A DNA stretch of 64,000 nucleotides from JACCTU01 sp963737405 (lineage in GTDB: Bacteria; Actinomycetota; Thermoleophilia; Gaiellales; Gaiellaceae). The stretch lies in NCBI GenBank assembly GCA_963737405.1, contig CAVTSL010000001.1:110148-174147 (forward strand). The letters are read 5' to 3'. Under the pieces are notes generated by a model, which was given only the letters and a program-made list of their open reading frames with translations, made no database searches and was not told the DNA's origin. The position numbers and the translations under genes are program-made. Positions 35,362 through 44,230 of this stretch are shown here, piece after piece. Every line of letters begins with the position of its first letter. Positions within the stretch are counted from its first letter, which is position 1.

Positions 35362-35692
35362 GTGAGCCCGACGGTCGTCGTCGACGGACGCAACGTCCAA
35401 CGGTCGCGCTGGCCGAACATCCCCGACCGCGAGCTCGTCGAGCTCGCACGCGCGTGGGCGCAGCGGAACGGGCACGACGTGCTGCTCGTCTTCGACGGCC
35501 GCGCGTCCGTGGAGGCCGACGACGTCGTCGGAACCGGACGCGAGAGCGCGGACGACTGGATCGCGCGCGAGGCGATCCGGTACGAGCCGTACTGGCTCGT
35601 CACCTCAGATCGCGAGCTCCGCGAACGGGCGGGAGCGGCGCGCCGAGCGGGTGATCGGCGGCGGCAGCTTCGCCGGCGAGCTCGGTCGCTAG
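35362..35692 (+). CDS. NYN-domain (YacP-like) nuclease, frameshifted near 3' end
   Basis: A single PIN-like NYN domain: TVVVDGRNVQRSRWPNI with Asp/Asn at the active site, VLLVFDGRASV and WIAREAI, then YWLVTSDRELRERA. After the GAAA... point near 35640 the frame shifts; the alternative frame reads AERVIGGGSFAGELGR and stops at 35692, the expected ending for the family, whereas the uncorrected frame continues as Arg-rich sequence. About 109 residues. Probable RNA-cleaving enzyme. TAACTT lies 6 bases before the GTG (leaderless). Confidence 0.75.
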
Positions 35693-35704
35693 CGCGTAAA
35701 TACC

Positions 35705-35723
35705 CCTTACGCGTTTCGTAAGG
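35705..35723 (+). terminator. Hairpin CCTTACG-CGTTT-CGTAAGG
   Basis: Perfect 7-pair stem after the NYN stop. No T-run. Could end the NYN transcript or be part of the repeat-rich control region of the next gene. Confidence 0.35.
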
Positions 35724-35800
35724 ACTCCTGTGAGCGCATAGGAGCACGCGTTTGGGGCGGGTAGGACTCATTCCGCAAACGAGCGGGTAAGTAGGAGTCA
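35721..35800 (+). repeat. Four spaced AGGA(C/G)TC-like motifs
   Basis: AGGACTC at 35721, AGGAGCA at 35740, AGGACTC at 35763 and AGGAGTC at 35793, the last two inside longer repeats GCGGGTAGGACTCAT / GCGGGTAAGTAGGAGTCAT. Spacings are 19, 23 and 30 bases. Located between the NYN gene and the collagen-like gene; a regulator-binding array is possible. Confidence 0.35.
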
Positions 35801-35822
35801 TCAAGGCCAACGAGGGGGTTCC

Positions 35823-36359
35823 ATGAATCGGATCAAATCGCTCATCCCGTCACCCGCGATGGTGGTCGCGATGATCGCGCTGTTCGCGGCGCTCGCCGGA
35901 ACGAGCTACGCGGCGCTCGCCCGCAACAGCGTCGGCACGCTCCAGGTGAAGGACCGTTCGCTGCTCGCGAAGGACTTCAAGACCGGCCAGCTTCCGCGCG
36001 GTGCCACCGGCGCGCCCGGCCCTGCCGGCCCCGCCGGCCCCGCCGGCCCGACCGGTCCGGCAGGCGCCGCGAAGGCGTATGCCCGCGTGCTCGCCGGCGG
36101 CGACGTCGACGACCCGCGCGCGCGCGGCATCACGGACGCGAGCGTCTCGCACCCGTCGGCCGGCGTGTACTGCATCGACGTCGAGGGCGGCGCGATCAAC
36201 ATCTCCGGCACGATCGACTCGGCCGCGCCGGCGCCCGGCGGCACGTTCACCGCGGGCGTCCTGCTGAACACCTGCCCGGCGGGCAAGGAGGTCGAGGTCA
36301 AGACCTACAACAGCGCAGGCGCTCCGACCGACCTGCCGTTCTACCTGCTCGTCAACTAG
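35823..36359 (+). CDS. Secreted collagen-like protein
   Basis: 178 residues. Signal peptide (MNRIKSLIPSPAMVVAMIALFA..., cleavage near residue 30). Residues 60-85 contain Gly-X-Y triplets rich in Pro/Ala (GAPGPAGPAGPAGPTGPAGAA), a short collagen-like segment, followed by a beta-rich C-terminal domain with two Cys (VYCIDVEG, LLNTCPAG) that probably form a disulfide. This N-terminal signature is common in Thermoleophilia surface proteins. GGGGG near 35813 acts as the ribosome binding site. Structural or adhesive role inferred. Confidence 0.72.
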   Translation: MNRIKSLIPSPAMVVAMIALFAALAGTSYAALARNSVGTLQVKDRSLLAKDFKTGQLPRGATGAPGPAGPAGPAGPTGPAGAAKAYARVLAGGDVDDPRARGITDASVSHPSAGVYCIDVEGGAINISGTIDSAAPAPGGTFTAGVLLNTCPAGKEVEVKTYNSAGAPTDLPFYLLVN

Positions 36360-36390
36360 GGAAACGCATCACGGTCACGGGCCCGGCCGA

Positions 36391-36403
36391 TAGGGTTGGG
36401 CCC
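36391..36403 (+). promoter_or_regulatory. Leaderless -10 box for acnA
   Basis: TAGGGT (36391-36396), 7-base spacer, GTG at 36404. Confidence 0.42.
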
Positions 36404-39122
36404 GTGGCCGACTCCTTCGCCGCACGCTCGACGTTGCGCGTGGGAGGCGAGGAGCACGAGATCTTCCGCCTCGACGCGCTGCAGGGCCGCTTCGACATCG
36501 AGCGGCTCCCGTACACGCTCAAGATCCTGCTCGAGAACGTGCTCCGCCTCGGCGACGAGCGCGACGTCGAGGCCGTCGCCACGTGGGACGCGAAGGCCGA
36601 GCCGAGCAACGAGATCGCGTTCACGCCCGCGCGCGTGCTGCTGCAGGACTTCACGGGCGTTCCGGCGATCGTCGACCTCGCCGCGATGCGCGACGCGATG
36701 CGCGACCTCGGCGGCGATCCGGAGAAGATCAATCCGCTGCTGCCTGCCGAGCTCGTCATCGACCACTCCGTCCAGGTCGACGAGTTCGCGACCCGCACGG
36801 CGATCACACGCAACGCCGAGCTCGAGTTCGAGCGGAACCGCGAGCGCTACGCGTTCCTGCGGTGGGGCCAGACGGGCTTCGCGAACCTCAAGGTCGTGCC
36901 GCCGAACACCGGCATCTGCCACCAGGTCAACCTCGAGTACCTCGGTCGCGTCGTCGAGTCGCGCGACGGCCTTGCGTTCCCCGACACGCTCGTCGGCACC
37001 GACTCGCACACGACGATGATCAACGGGCTCGGCGTGCTCGGCTGGGGCGTGGGCGGGATCGAGGCCGAGGCGGCGATGCTCGGCGAGGCCGTATCGATGC
37101 TCGTGCCGCAGGTCGTCGGCTTCCGCCTCAAGGGTGAGCTCCCCAAGGGCGCAACCGCGACCGACCTGGTGCTGACGGTCACGGAGATCCTTCGGCAGAC
37201 CGGTGTCGTCGGAAAGTTCGTCGAGTACTTCGGCCACGGCATCTCGACGCTTCCGGTCGCTGACCGCGCGACGCTCGGGAACATGTCGCCCGAGTACGGC
37301 GCGACGTGCGGCTTCTTCCCGGTCGACGAGCAGACGCTCGCGTACCTCAGGCTGACCGCTCGCAGCCCCGAGCGGATCGCGCTCGTCGAGGCGTACTGCA
37401 AGGAGAACCTGCTCTGGCACGACCCGGAGGAGGAGCCGACGTACTCGCAGGTCGTCGAGCTCGACCTCGGAGACGTCGAGCCGAGCCTCGCCGGCCCGCG
37501 CCGGCCGCAGGACCGCGTCCCGCTGCGCGACGCGAAGGCGTCGTTCCTCTCGCAGCTGGAGAGCTTCGGAGTCGAGTACGAGGGCCACGACGAGGCGGTC
37601 GCCGAGACCTTCCCGGCGAGCGACCCGACCTTCGAGCAGAGCCCAGGAGCGGAGGAACCCGCCCCGGCCCCCTCGCCCGTCGCGGTGGCGCCGCCGCAGC
37701 GCCATCGCGTTCCCGTTCGCGGCACCGACTACGACATCGAGCACGGTTCGGTCGTCATCGCGGCGATCACGAGCTGCACGAACACCTCGAACCCGCAGGT
37801 GATGGTCGGCGCGGGGCTGCTCGCCAAGAAGGCCGTCGAGCGCGGACTGACGCGCAAGCCGTGGGTGAAGTCGAGCCTCGCGCCGGGCTCGAAGGTCGTG
37901 ACGGAGTACTACGAGCGCGCCGGGCTCACGGAGCCGCTCGAGGCGCTCGGCTTCCACACCGTCGGGCTACGGCTGCACGACGTGCATCGGGAACTCCGGT
38001 CCCCTGCCCGAGGCGATCTCCGAAGCAGTTGCGGAGGGCGACCTGGTCGTCTGCTCCGTGCTTTCGGGAAACCGCAACTTCGAGGCGCGCATCCACTCCG
38101 AGGTCAAGGCGAACTACCTCGCATCGCCACCGCTCGTCGTCGCATACGCGATCGCCGGCCGCATGGACATCGATCTCGTCAACGAGCCGCTCGACGGCGA
38201 CGTCTACCTCCACGAGATCTGGCCGACCCCCGAGGAGATCCAGGACGTGATCACCGAGTCGGTGCGCAGCGAGATGTTCGAGCGGACGTACGCAGACGTC
38301 TTCTCGGGCGACGAGAACTGGCGCGCGTTGCCCGACCCGCAGCAGGGCGTCTTCGAGTGGGATCCCGCCTCGACGTATGTGCGCCGGCCGCCGTACTTCG
38401 ACGGCATGACACGAGAGCCGCAGCCCGTCGAGGACGTCCGCGGTGCGCGGTGCCTCGTCATGGTCGGCGACTCGGTCACGACCGACCACATCTCCCCCGC
38501 CGGCGCGATCAGGCCCGACTCGCCCGCCGGCAAGTACCTGATCGAGCACGGCGTCGAGCGGAAGGACTTCAACTCGTACGGCTCGCGCCGCGGCAACCAC
38601 GAGGTGATGGTTCGCGGCACCTTCGCGAACGTTCGCCTTCGCAACCTGCTCGTCCCGGGCAGCGAGGGCACGTGGACGATGCACGTCCCGAGCGGCGAGG
38701 AGACGACGATCTTCGAGGCCTCGGAGCGCTACCTCGCGGAGGGCACGCCGCTGATCGTGATCGCGGGCAAGGAGTACGGGTCCGGGTCGTCGCGCGACTG
38801 GGCGGCCAAGGGGCCGAACCTGCTCGGCGTCAAGGCGGTGATCGCCGAGACGTACGAGCGCATCCACCGCTCGAACCTGCTGATGATGGGCGTCCTCCCG
38901 CTCCAGTTCATGGACGGTGAGGGGCGCGAACCGCTCGGGCTGACCGGCCGCGAAGCATTTTCGATCGAAGGAATCGACAACGCCGAGGCGCGCGAGGTCA
39001 CGGTGCGCGCCGACGGCAAGGAGTTCCGCGCCCGCGTCCGGCTCGACACGCCGCGCGAGCGCGAGTATCTGCGCCACGGCGGCATCCTCCGCTACGTCCT
39101 CCGGAGGCTGCTGGCCGCGTAA
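36404..39122 (+). CDS. acnA: Aconitate hydratase A, one frameshift
   Basis: Isomerises citrate and isocitrate in the TCA cycle. About 905 residues when read across the shift. Cluster Cys: ITSCTNTSNP (bases about 37770) and GYGCTTCIGNSGP (about 37960). The frame breaks at 37962-37966, where GTCGGGCTACGGC has one G too many; the corrected reading restores VGYGCTTCIGNSG exactly, inside the active-site motif. Other landmarks: DSHTTMINGLGVLGWGVGGIEAEA and, in the swivelling domain, GKEYGSGSSRDWAAKG. An essential TCA enzyme with an error in its active site is far likelier a sequencing error than decay. Possible programmed shift is not supported by a slippery heptamer. Confidence 0.93.
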
Positions 39123-39154
39123 CCGGAACGCCCCGTCGACCGTTGCACGTGTCG

Positions 39155-39463
39155 ATGGGAAGGGGTCTCCTCGTCGTGTTGCTCGCTGCCGTCGTCGGCG
39201 GCGCCCTTGCGGTGGCCGGCACCGCCCGGACGACCGGCGGCGGCACGCCCGAGCACGCGACGTTCCGCCTCGCCGACGGCTCTGCCGGGTGCACGTACGA
39301 CCGCGGCGAGCTCGCCTGCGGGACGCGCGACACGGGCGGCGCCTGGGTCGACTCGACGACCGTTCTGCGCCCGACCGAGAGCTGGTGGCACGGCGGGTTC
39401 TCGTGCCGCGTGGAGTCCCGGCGTCTCGCGTGCGCGTCGTCGCGCGGTGACATAGACTCCTAG
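39155..39463 (+). CDS. Hypothetical secreted protein, 102 aa
   Basis: Start ATG at 39155 (MGRGLLVVLLAAVVGGALAVAG, an apparent signal peptide or anchor); a TTG at 39143 would add four residues. The mature part of about 75 residues has four Cys (GCTYD, LACGTRD, SCRVE, LACASS), likely two disulfides. I recognise no family. The stop codon lies inside the palindrome that surrounds the start of the next gene. In line with acnA, 32 bases downstream of its stop. Confidence 0.5.
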   Translation: MGRGLLVVLLAAVVGGALAVAGTARTTGGGTPEHATFRLADGSAGCTYDRGELACGTRDTGGAWVDSTTVLRPTESWWHGGFSCRVESRRLACASSRGDIDS

Positions 39464-39475
39464 GCAATGCCTAGG
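39459..39475. repeat. 17-base palindrome across a stop/start junction
   Basis: CCTAGGCAATGCCTAGG is perfectly symmetric around one central A. It contains the TAG stop of the upstream gene (39461-39463) and the ATG start of the ferritin-like gene (39467-39469). It could be a dimeric-repressor operator or an mRNA hairpin hiding the start codon. Confidence 0.45.
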
Positions 39476-40042
39476 CTGACTCGGGCGGGCCTCCTCCAGG
39501 GAGGCGTTGGCGCCGCGCTCGGGCTGGCGTTTCCGTCAAGCGTGTCCGCGGCCGTGCCGACCGATGACGACCTCGCGGTCCTTCGGCTCGCTGCCTCCGC
39601 CGAGCTCGTCGCGACCGCCTTCTACACGCGCGCGGCAGGACGGCGCTCGTTCTCGCCGGGCGTGCGGCGCGTGTTGCTCCGGGCGCGCGAGATCGACCTC
39701 CTCCACTATCGGCTGCTCGCCGGCCAGATCGGCGCGAACCCGCCTCGCGCGTCGGACCTCGACATCTCCTTCCCGGCCGCAGCGTTCCGGCGGCGTACGG
39801 GCGTCCTCGGCCTCGGACAGATCGTCGAGCAGACGCTGCGCGGGATCTACCTCTACGGCGCCTCCGTCCACACGACGCCCGAGCTGCGCACGCAGGCCGC
39901 GTCGCTCGCGGCGAGCGAGGCCGCCCACCTGACGGTGCTCGAGCGGCTGAACGGCGGCTCGGGCCTCGGCGCGGTGCTGCCGCAGGCAATCGACCCGGAG
40001 CGCGCGTCCGCGGCGCTCGGGCCGTACTGGGGCAGGTCGTGA
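39467..40042 (+). CDS. Ferritin-like domain protein with export signal
   Basis: 191 residues. RLTRAGLLQGGVGAALGLAFPSSVSAA looks like an export signal, possibly Tat-type but without the twin Arg. Then a four-helix Ferritin_2-like domain: LRLAASAELVATAFYTRAA, LRAREIDLLHYRLLAG, EQTLRGIYLYGAS, LAASEAAHLTVLERL, with Glu/His at the positions used for a di-iron site. Members are common in actinobacteria; activity unknown. TAGACT lies 8 bases before the ATG, inside the palindrome. Overlaps the next gene by 4 bases. Confidence 0.78.
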   Translation: MPRLTRAGLLQGGVGAALGLAFPSSVSAAVPTDDDLAVLRLAASAELVATAFYTRAAGRRSFSPGVRRVLLRAREIDLLHYRLLAGQIGANPPRASDLDISFPAAAFRRRTGVLGLGQIVEQTLRGIYLYGASVHTTPELRTQAASLAASEAAHLTVLERLNGGSGLGAVLPQAIDPERASAALGPYWGRS

Positions 40043-40413
40043 GCGAGCGCGCGCTCCCCGCGGGGGAGGCTGCGCGCCAGCTCGGGATCAGCCTCGACAC
40101 GCTCCGCCGCTGGGATCGCGCGGGCCGGATCCAGACGACACGTGACGGCGCGAACCGCCGGCTCGTGCCGGAGGCGGAGATCACGCGCATCCGCGGCCAG
40201 CGGAACGACGGGCTGAGCGCGCGCAACCGCTTCACCGGCGTTGTGCGGGAGATTCGGCTCGAGGGCCTGCTCGCGCAGGTGGAGCTCGACGTGGCCGGGC
40301 CGACGCGGGTGACCGCGGTGATCACGCGGGACGCCGCGGAGGCGCTCGGGCTCGAGGTCGGGTCGAGTGCAACGGCGATCGTGAAGGCGACGTCCGTGAT
40401 GGTGGAGGGATGA
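40039..40413 (+). CDS. HTH-TOBE molybdate-responsive regulator (ModE-like)
   Basis: 124 residues. N-terminal MerR/excisionase-type helix-turn-helix (GEAARQLGISLDTLRRWDRAGRIQTTRDGANRRLV, residues 9-43) and a C-terminal TOBE/Mop molybdate-binding domain (RNRFTGVVREIRLEGLLAQVELDVAG...VTAVITRDAAEALGL). Such fusions sense molybdate and control mod operons. Immediately upstream of modABC with a 4-base overlap, so it most likely regulates molybdate uptake. Confidence 0.88.
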   Translation: MSERALPAGEAARQLGISLDTLRRWDRAGRIQTTRDGANRRLVPEAEITRIRGQRNDGLSARNRFTGVVREIRLEGLLAQVELDVAGPTRVTAVITRDAAEALGLEVGSSATAIVKATSVMVEG

Positions 40414-41128
40414 AGGTCGCCCTCGTCGCCGTCGCGGCGCTCGTGTTCGCGAGCGGTGCTGGGGCGGCGACCCCGCCGAAGCTCACCGTCTACGCCGCCG
40501 CCTCGCTCACCGACGTCTTGCCGCGGATCGACGCGCGACAGCGCTACAGCTTCGGCGGCTCGAACCAGCTGGCGTTCCAGATCAGGCAGGGCGCGCCGGC
40601 CGACGTGTTCATGTCCGCGAGCCCGGAGTTCACGCAGGCGCTCTTCCGTGATCGTCTCGTCGAGAGGCCGCACAGGTTCGCTCGAACAAGCTCGTGCTCG
40701 CCGTGCCGCGCTCGAACCCGGCGGGCCTCCGAACGGTGTTCGACCTCAAGCGCAAGGACGTGAAGCTCGTCGTCGGCACGCCGCGCGTCCCTGTCGGGTC
40801 GTACACGCGCGAGGTGCTCAGGCGCCTCGGGATGTCGTCGGTGCTGACGAAGGTGGTGAGCGAGGAGCCGGACGTCAAGAGCATCGTCGGCAAGGTCGCG
40901 CTCGGCCAGGCGGACGCAGGCTTCGTCTACGCCACCGACGTGCGGCCGCGTCGTCGACCGCGTTCGCGCGATCCGCATCCCGGCGTGGGCGCAGCCGAAG
41001 GTGCAGGTACGAGGTCGCCGTCGTCGCGGCGAGCGCGAATCGCGCCGCCGCGCGCGCCTGGGTCGCGCGCCTCGACGCAGGCCCGGGCGAGGCGGATGCT
41101 CCGCGCCGCCGGGTTCGGCATTCGTTGA
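40410..41128 (+). pseudogene. modA: Molybdate ABC transporter substrate-binding protein ModA, several frameshifts
   Basis: Signal peptide (VALVAVAALVFASGAGA) and TVYAAASLTDVLP, then FGGSNQLAFQIRQGAPADVFMSAS (the molybdate Ser site) in the first frame. Reading moves to another frame near 40675 (NKLVLAVPRSNPAGL, GTPRVPVGSYTREVL, VSEEPDVKSIVGKVALGQADAGFVYATDV), again near 40945 (VRAIRIPAWAQ), near 41010 (YEVAVVAASANRAAARAWVARL) and near 41085 to reach MLRAAGFGIR and the TGA at 41126. Four shifts in 720 bases may be assembly error or real decay. The flanking mod genes are intact, and transport would need a working binding protein. Confidence 0.8.
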
Positions 41129-41958
41129 GCGCACGCCGCACCGCGTTCTCCGCGGCGCTCACCGCGGCGACCGCGATCGTGATCGCGTTCCTCCTGCTCC
41201 CCGTCGTCGCGATCTTCGTCGACGTGCCGCCCGGTCGGCTGATCGACGGGCTGCGGAGCGACGCGGCGGGCGACGCGCTCCGCGTCACGCTGAAGACGAA
41301 CCTGATCGCCCTCGGGCTCATCCTGGTGATCGGCACACCCGCGGCCTACCAGCTCGCGCGCCGTCGCTTCCGCGGGCGCGCATTCGTGATCACGCTCGTG
41401 GAGCTGCCGCTCGTCCTCCCGCCGGCCGTCGCCGGAGTCGGCTTGCTCGCCGCCTTCGGGACGCTCGGCCTGCTCGGCGGCACGATCGACGCGTTCGGCC
41501 TCTCGATCGCGTTCACGCAGACCGCGGTCGTGATGGCGGTCGCGTTCGTCGCGAGCCCCTTCTACATCCGGACCGCGATCGCAGCGTTCGAGGCCGTCGA
41601 CCCGGCGCTGCTCGACGCGGCGCGGACGCTCGGCGCCGGGCCGGCGCGCGTCTTCGCGCGCGTCGCGCTACCGCTCGCGGCAAGCGGGCTCGGCGCGGGC
41701 GCCGCGCTCGCCTTCGCGCGCGGGGTCGGCGAGTTCGGCGCGACGATCATGTTCGCCGGCAGCCTGCGCGGCGTGACGCAGACGCTGTCGCTCGCGATCT
41801 ACGAGCTCTTCGACGTCGACTTCGACGCGGCGCTCGCCGTGAGCGCGCTGCTCGTCGTCGTCAGCGGCACGCTGCTCCTCGTCGCCAAACTGCTCCCCAC
41901 GTGGACACGCTCTCCTTCGACCTTTCTCTCGGGCTCCGCTCGTTCGACCTCGAGCTGA
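41125..41958 (+). CDS. modB: Molybdate ABC transporter permease ModB
   Basis: 277 residues from the TTG at 41125, overlapping the modA stop (TTGA). Five to six membrane segments, beginning AALTAATAIVIAFLLLPVVAIF. The permease EAA loop is AARTLGAGPARVFARVALPLAASGLGAGAALAFARGVGEFGATIMFAG (about residues 170-215), characteristic of ModB. The 3' end overlaps modC by 58 bases, the last ~19 residues of the protein being encoded there. Confidence 0.93.
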   Translation: MSARRTAFSAALTAATAIVIAFLLLPVVAIFVDVPPGRLIDGLRSDAAGDALRVTLKTNLIALGLILVIGTPAAYQLARRRFRGRAFVITLVELPLVLPPAVAGVGLLAAFGTLGLLGGTIDAFGLSIAFTQTAVVMAVAFVASPFYIRTAIAAFEAVDPALLDAARTLGAGPARVFARVALPLAASGLGAGAALAFARGVGEFGATIMFAGSLRGVTQTLSLAIYELFDVDFDAALAVSALLVVVSGTLLLVAKLLPTWTRSPSTFLSGSARSTSS

Positions 41959-42926
41959 GCCTCGACGTCGGCGACGAGACGGTCGCGATCGTCGGGCCGT
42001 CCGGAGCCGGCAAGACGACGCTCCTGCGCGCGCTCGCAGGTCTCGCGCGCCCCGACCGCGGCCGGATCGCGCTCGGCGAGCACGTCTGGTTCGACGAGCG
42101 AACGAACGTCCCGCCCGAGGAGCGGGACGTCGGCTTCGTCTTCCAGGACTACGCGCTCTTCCCGCACCTCAGCGTGCGTGCGAACGTCGCGTTCGGCGGC
42201 GGCAACGGCACCGTCGACGCGCTGCTCGAGCGGTTCGGGCTCGCCGGGCTCGCGGACGAGCGGCCCCGGTCGCTGTCCGGCGGCGAGCGGCAGCGCGTCG
42301 CGCTCGCGCGCGCGCTCGCGCGGCGGCCGAGCATCCTGCTGCTCGACGAGCCCCTCGCCGCGCTCGACACCCACACGAAGGCCCGCGTCCGCGCCGACCT
42401 GCGAGGGCATCTGCGGAGCGCAGGGCTCCCGACGTTGCTCGTGACGCACGACTACGACGACGCGGCCGCGCTCGCCGATCGGGTCGGCGTGCTCAACGAG
42501 GGGCGTCTCGTCCAGGTCGGAACGCCGTCGGAGCTGATCGCCGCACCCGCGAGCCCGTTCGTCGCCGAGTTCACGGGCGCCAACCTGCTCCTCGGCTGGG
42601 CGCGCCGGACCGACGACGGGCTGACGGAGGTGGAGCTCGAGGGTGGCCAGCAGCTCGTCTCGGCGGACGAAGCCGACGGACGCGTCGGCGCGGTCGTCCA
42701 CCCATGGGAGATCTCGCTCGCGCGCTCGCGCCCGGCCGACTCGATGCAGAACCACGTCGTTGGCACCGTCGAGAGCGTCGTCCCTGTCGGGAACCGCCTG
42801 CGCGTGCGCGTCGGGCCGCTCACCGCGGAGATCACCGAGCGCGCGGCGGAGTCGCTCGAGCTGCGCGAGGGCGACCGGGTCTACGCGAGCTTCAAGGCGA
42901 CCGGCGCGCGGCTGGTTCAGCTCTAG
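41901..42926 (+). CDS. modC: Molybdate ABC transporter ATPase ModC
   Basis: 341 residues. Walker A GPSGAGKTT near residue 33, Q-loop FVFQDYALFPHLSV, signature LSGGERQRVALARALARRP near residue 125, Walker B LLLDEPLAALD. The C-terminal 90 residues form a TOBE domain (NHVVGTVESVVPVGNRLRVRVG), which binds molybdate for feedback control in ModC. Normal length. Ends 4 bases into the convergent ZIP gene. Serves the molybdenum hydroxylase encoded 12 kb to the left. Confidence 0.93.
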   Translation: MDTLSFDLSLGLRSFDLELSLDVGDETVAIVGPSGAGKTTLLRALAGLARPDRGRIALGEHVWFDERTNVPPEERDVGFVFQDYALFPHLSVRANVAFGGGNGTVDALLERFGLAGLADERPRSLSGGERQRVALARALARRPSILLLDEPLAALDTHTKARVRADLRGHLRSAGLPTLLVTHDYDDAAALADRVGVLNEGRLVQVGTPSELIAAPASPFVAEFTGANLLLGWARRTDDGLTEVELEGGQQLVSADEADGRVGAVVHPWEISLARSRPADSMQNHVVGTVESVVPVGNRLRVRVGPLTAEITERAAESLELREGDRVYASFKATGARLVQL

Positions 42927-43672
42927 AGAACCAGCACCTGGAAGAGGACCATCGCGGCGGTCGAGAGACCGACGACGCCGGCGACCGCGAGCGCCGAGAG
43001 ATCCTCGCGCGCCTCGGGCACGAGCTCCTTGGCGACCATCCAGACCATCGCGCCGCCGGCGAAGCCGAGGCCGATCGGCAGGACCGGCTCGAACCACTCG
43101 ACGAGCAGGAACGCCGGCACTGCCATCAGCGGCTGCGGCAGGCTCGAGAAGACGCTCCATCCGGCGGCGCGCCAGGCGGTGACGCCGCGCGGGACGAGCA
43201 CCAGGCTGATCGCGAGCCCTTCGGGGATGTTGTGCACGGCGATCGCCGCGGTGATGAACGCGCCGAGTGCCTCCCCTCCGCCGAACGAGACGCCGACGCC
43301 CACGCCCTCGGTGAACGAGTGGACGGTCATCACGCCCACGATCAGGAGCGCCTTGGTCGCGTCGGCTCCGCGCAGCGACCCGAGATGGAGCTCCTCGTCG
43401 CGGCGGCCGAGGCGACGCCGCGTCAGCTCGATGAAGGCGACACCGAGCAGGGCGCCGCCGACCGTTCGCACGATCCCGATGCGCGCGCCCTCCCAGAAGA
43501 GCGCCGCGCTCGCGCCGAGCATGAAGCCCGAGGCGAGCGAGTTCGCGAGCCCCAGCCACGAGCGGCTCATGTGGGGGAAGAAGAAGAACGGCAGCGCGCC
43601 GAGGCCGGTCGCCAGCGCGGTCAGGCTCGCGGCGACGAACACCGTCCAGACGTCCACCGCCGCAGTCTTCAC
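42923..43672 (-). CDS. ZIP family metal transporter
   Basis: 249 residues from the GTG at 43672. Eight predicted membrane segments with the two metal-binding helices HSFTEGVGVGVSFGGG (near residue 115) and HNIPEGLAISLVLVPRG (near 145), the H(N/S)xxE ZIP signature. The loop between segments 3 and 4 (RRRLGRRDEELHLGS) is short and basic. Takes in Zn, Fe or Mn. Separated by one base from the membrane protein gene upstream on the same strand. A second, larger ZIP protein is encoded at 45935-47095. Confidence 0.88.
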   Translation of the reverse strand: MKTAAVDVWTVFVAASLTALATGLGALPFFFFPHMSRSWLGLANSLASGFMLGASAALFWEGARIGIVRTVGGALLGVAFIELTRRRLGRRDEELHLGSLRGADATKALLIVGVMTVHSFTEGVGVGVSFGGGEALGAFITAAIAVHNIPEGLAISLVLVPRGVTAWRAAGWSVFSSLPQPLMAVPAFLLVEWFEPVLPIGLGFAGGAMVWMVAKELVPEAREDLSALAVAGVVGLSTAAMVLFQVLVL

Positions 43673-43673
43673 G

Positions 43674-44123
43674 TCAGACGTAGAACGCGAGCACGACAAG
43701 CGCCCCTAACACGAGGAACGGCGTCACGAGCGCCGACGCGAGCGTCGCGACGAGGAACGGCAGGTTCACGAGCGGCAGGAGCGGTGCCCAGGGCCGCACG
43801 AGGTCGCTCGTCCGGGCGGCAGCGCGGCCAGTCCTCCAGAACGCGCGCAGCACGCGGCCGCGACGCGCGCGCGAGAGCTCCGCGAGCGACCGCTGGAGCT
43901 CGGCGGCGTCCGACGGGGCAGCAAGCAGCCGAGTGGGGAGCGCGGCCGCCTCCCGAAGGGCGGTCGAAAAGAGGAAGAGGACGACGGCCGGCACGGCAGC
44001 GACGACCGCGAGCGCGACCTTCTCGCCGTCGTCGTAGAGCGCCACCACGAAGACGGCGGTCGCGAACATCGCCAGGTACGAGAGCCGGCGGGCGAGGCGT
44101 GCCGTCCAGTGGACTGCCTGCAC
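43674..44123 (-). CDS. Hypothetical membrane protein, 149 aa
   Basis: Two membrane regions: residues 17-58 (LAMFATAVFVVALYDD, VALAVVAAVPAVVLFLFSTAL) and residues 115-149 (LLPLVNLPFLVATLASALVTPFLVLGALVVLAF), with a basic cytoplasmic middle (RRGRVLRAFWRTGRAA). I recognise no family. It shares a promoter region with the divergent TPP-riboswitch gene and is one base from the ZIP gene, so it may be part of the same metal-transport transcript. Confidence 0.6.
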   Translation of the reverse strand: MQAVHWTARLARRLSYLAMFATAVFVVALYDDGEKVALAVVAAVPAVVLFLFSTALREAAALPTRLLAAPSDAAELQRSLAELSRARRGRVLRAFWRTGRAAARTSDLVRPWAPLLPLVNLPFLVATLASALVTPFLVLGALVVLAFYV

Positions 44124-44147
44124 GTTCGACCGCCTACCCGGACCGAC

Positions 44148-44160
44148 TACAGTGCACGCA
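44148..44160 (+). promoter_or_regulatory. Promoter of the TPP-riboswitch transcript
   Basis: TACAGT at 44148-44153 would place the transcription start near 44160, right at the first helix of the aptamer. Confidence 0.4.
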
Positions 44161-44230
44161 CCGGGGTGCCTCGACGAGGCTGAGATCAGACCCGTAGAAC
44201 CTGATCCGGGTAATGCCGGCGAAGGAAGCG
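44155..44230 (+). promoter_or_regulatory. TPP riboswitch (THI element)
   Basis: Contains the conserved THI-box parts in order: GGGGTGCC (44163-44170), GGCTGAGAT (44178-44186), ACCC, GAACCTGATC (44197-44206), CGGGTAATGCCGGCGAAGG. The Shine-Dalgarno AAGGAAG sits at the 3' edge of the aptamer, 3 bases before the ATG at 44231, so thiamine pyrophosphate binding would block translation directly. No terminator hairpin follows. The downstream gene is an NCS1 permease. Confidence 0.95.

Noticed and set aside
36000..36070. Tandem repeat in the collagen-like gene
   Set aside because: Explained by the coding of Gly-X-Y triplets.
37955..37970. Programmed ribosomal frameshift in acnA
   Set aside because: No slippery heptamer or known case; the neighbouring genes show the same kind of indel.
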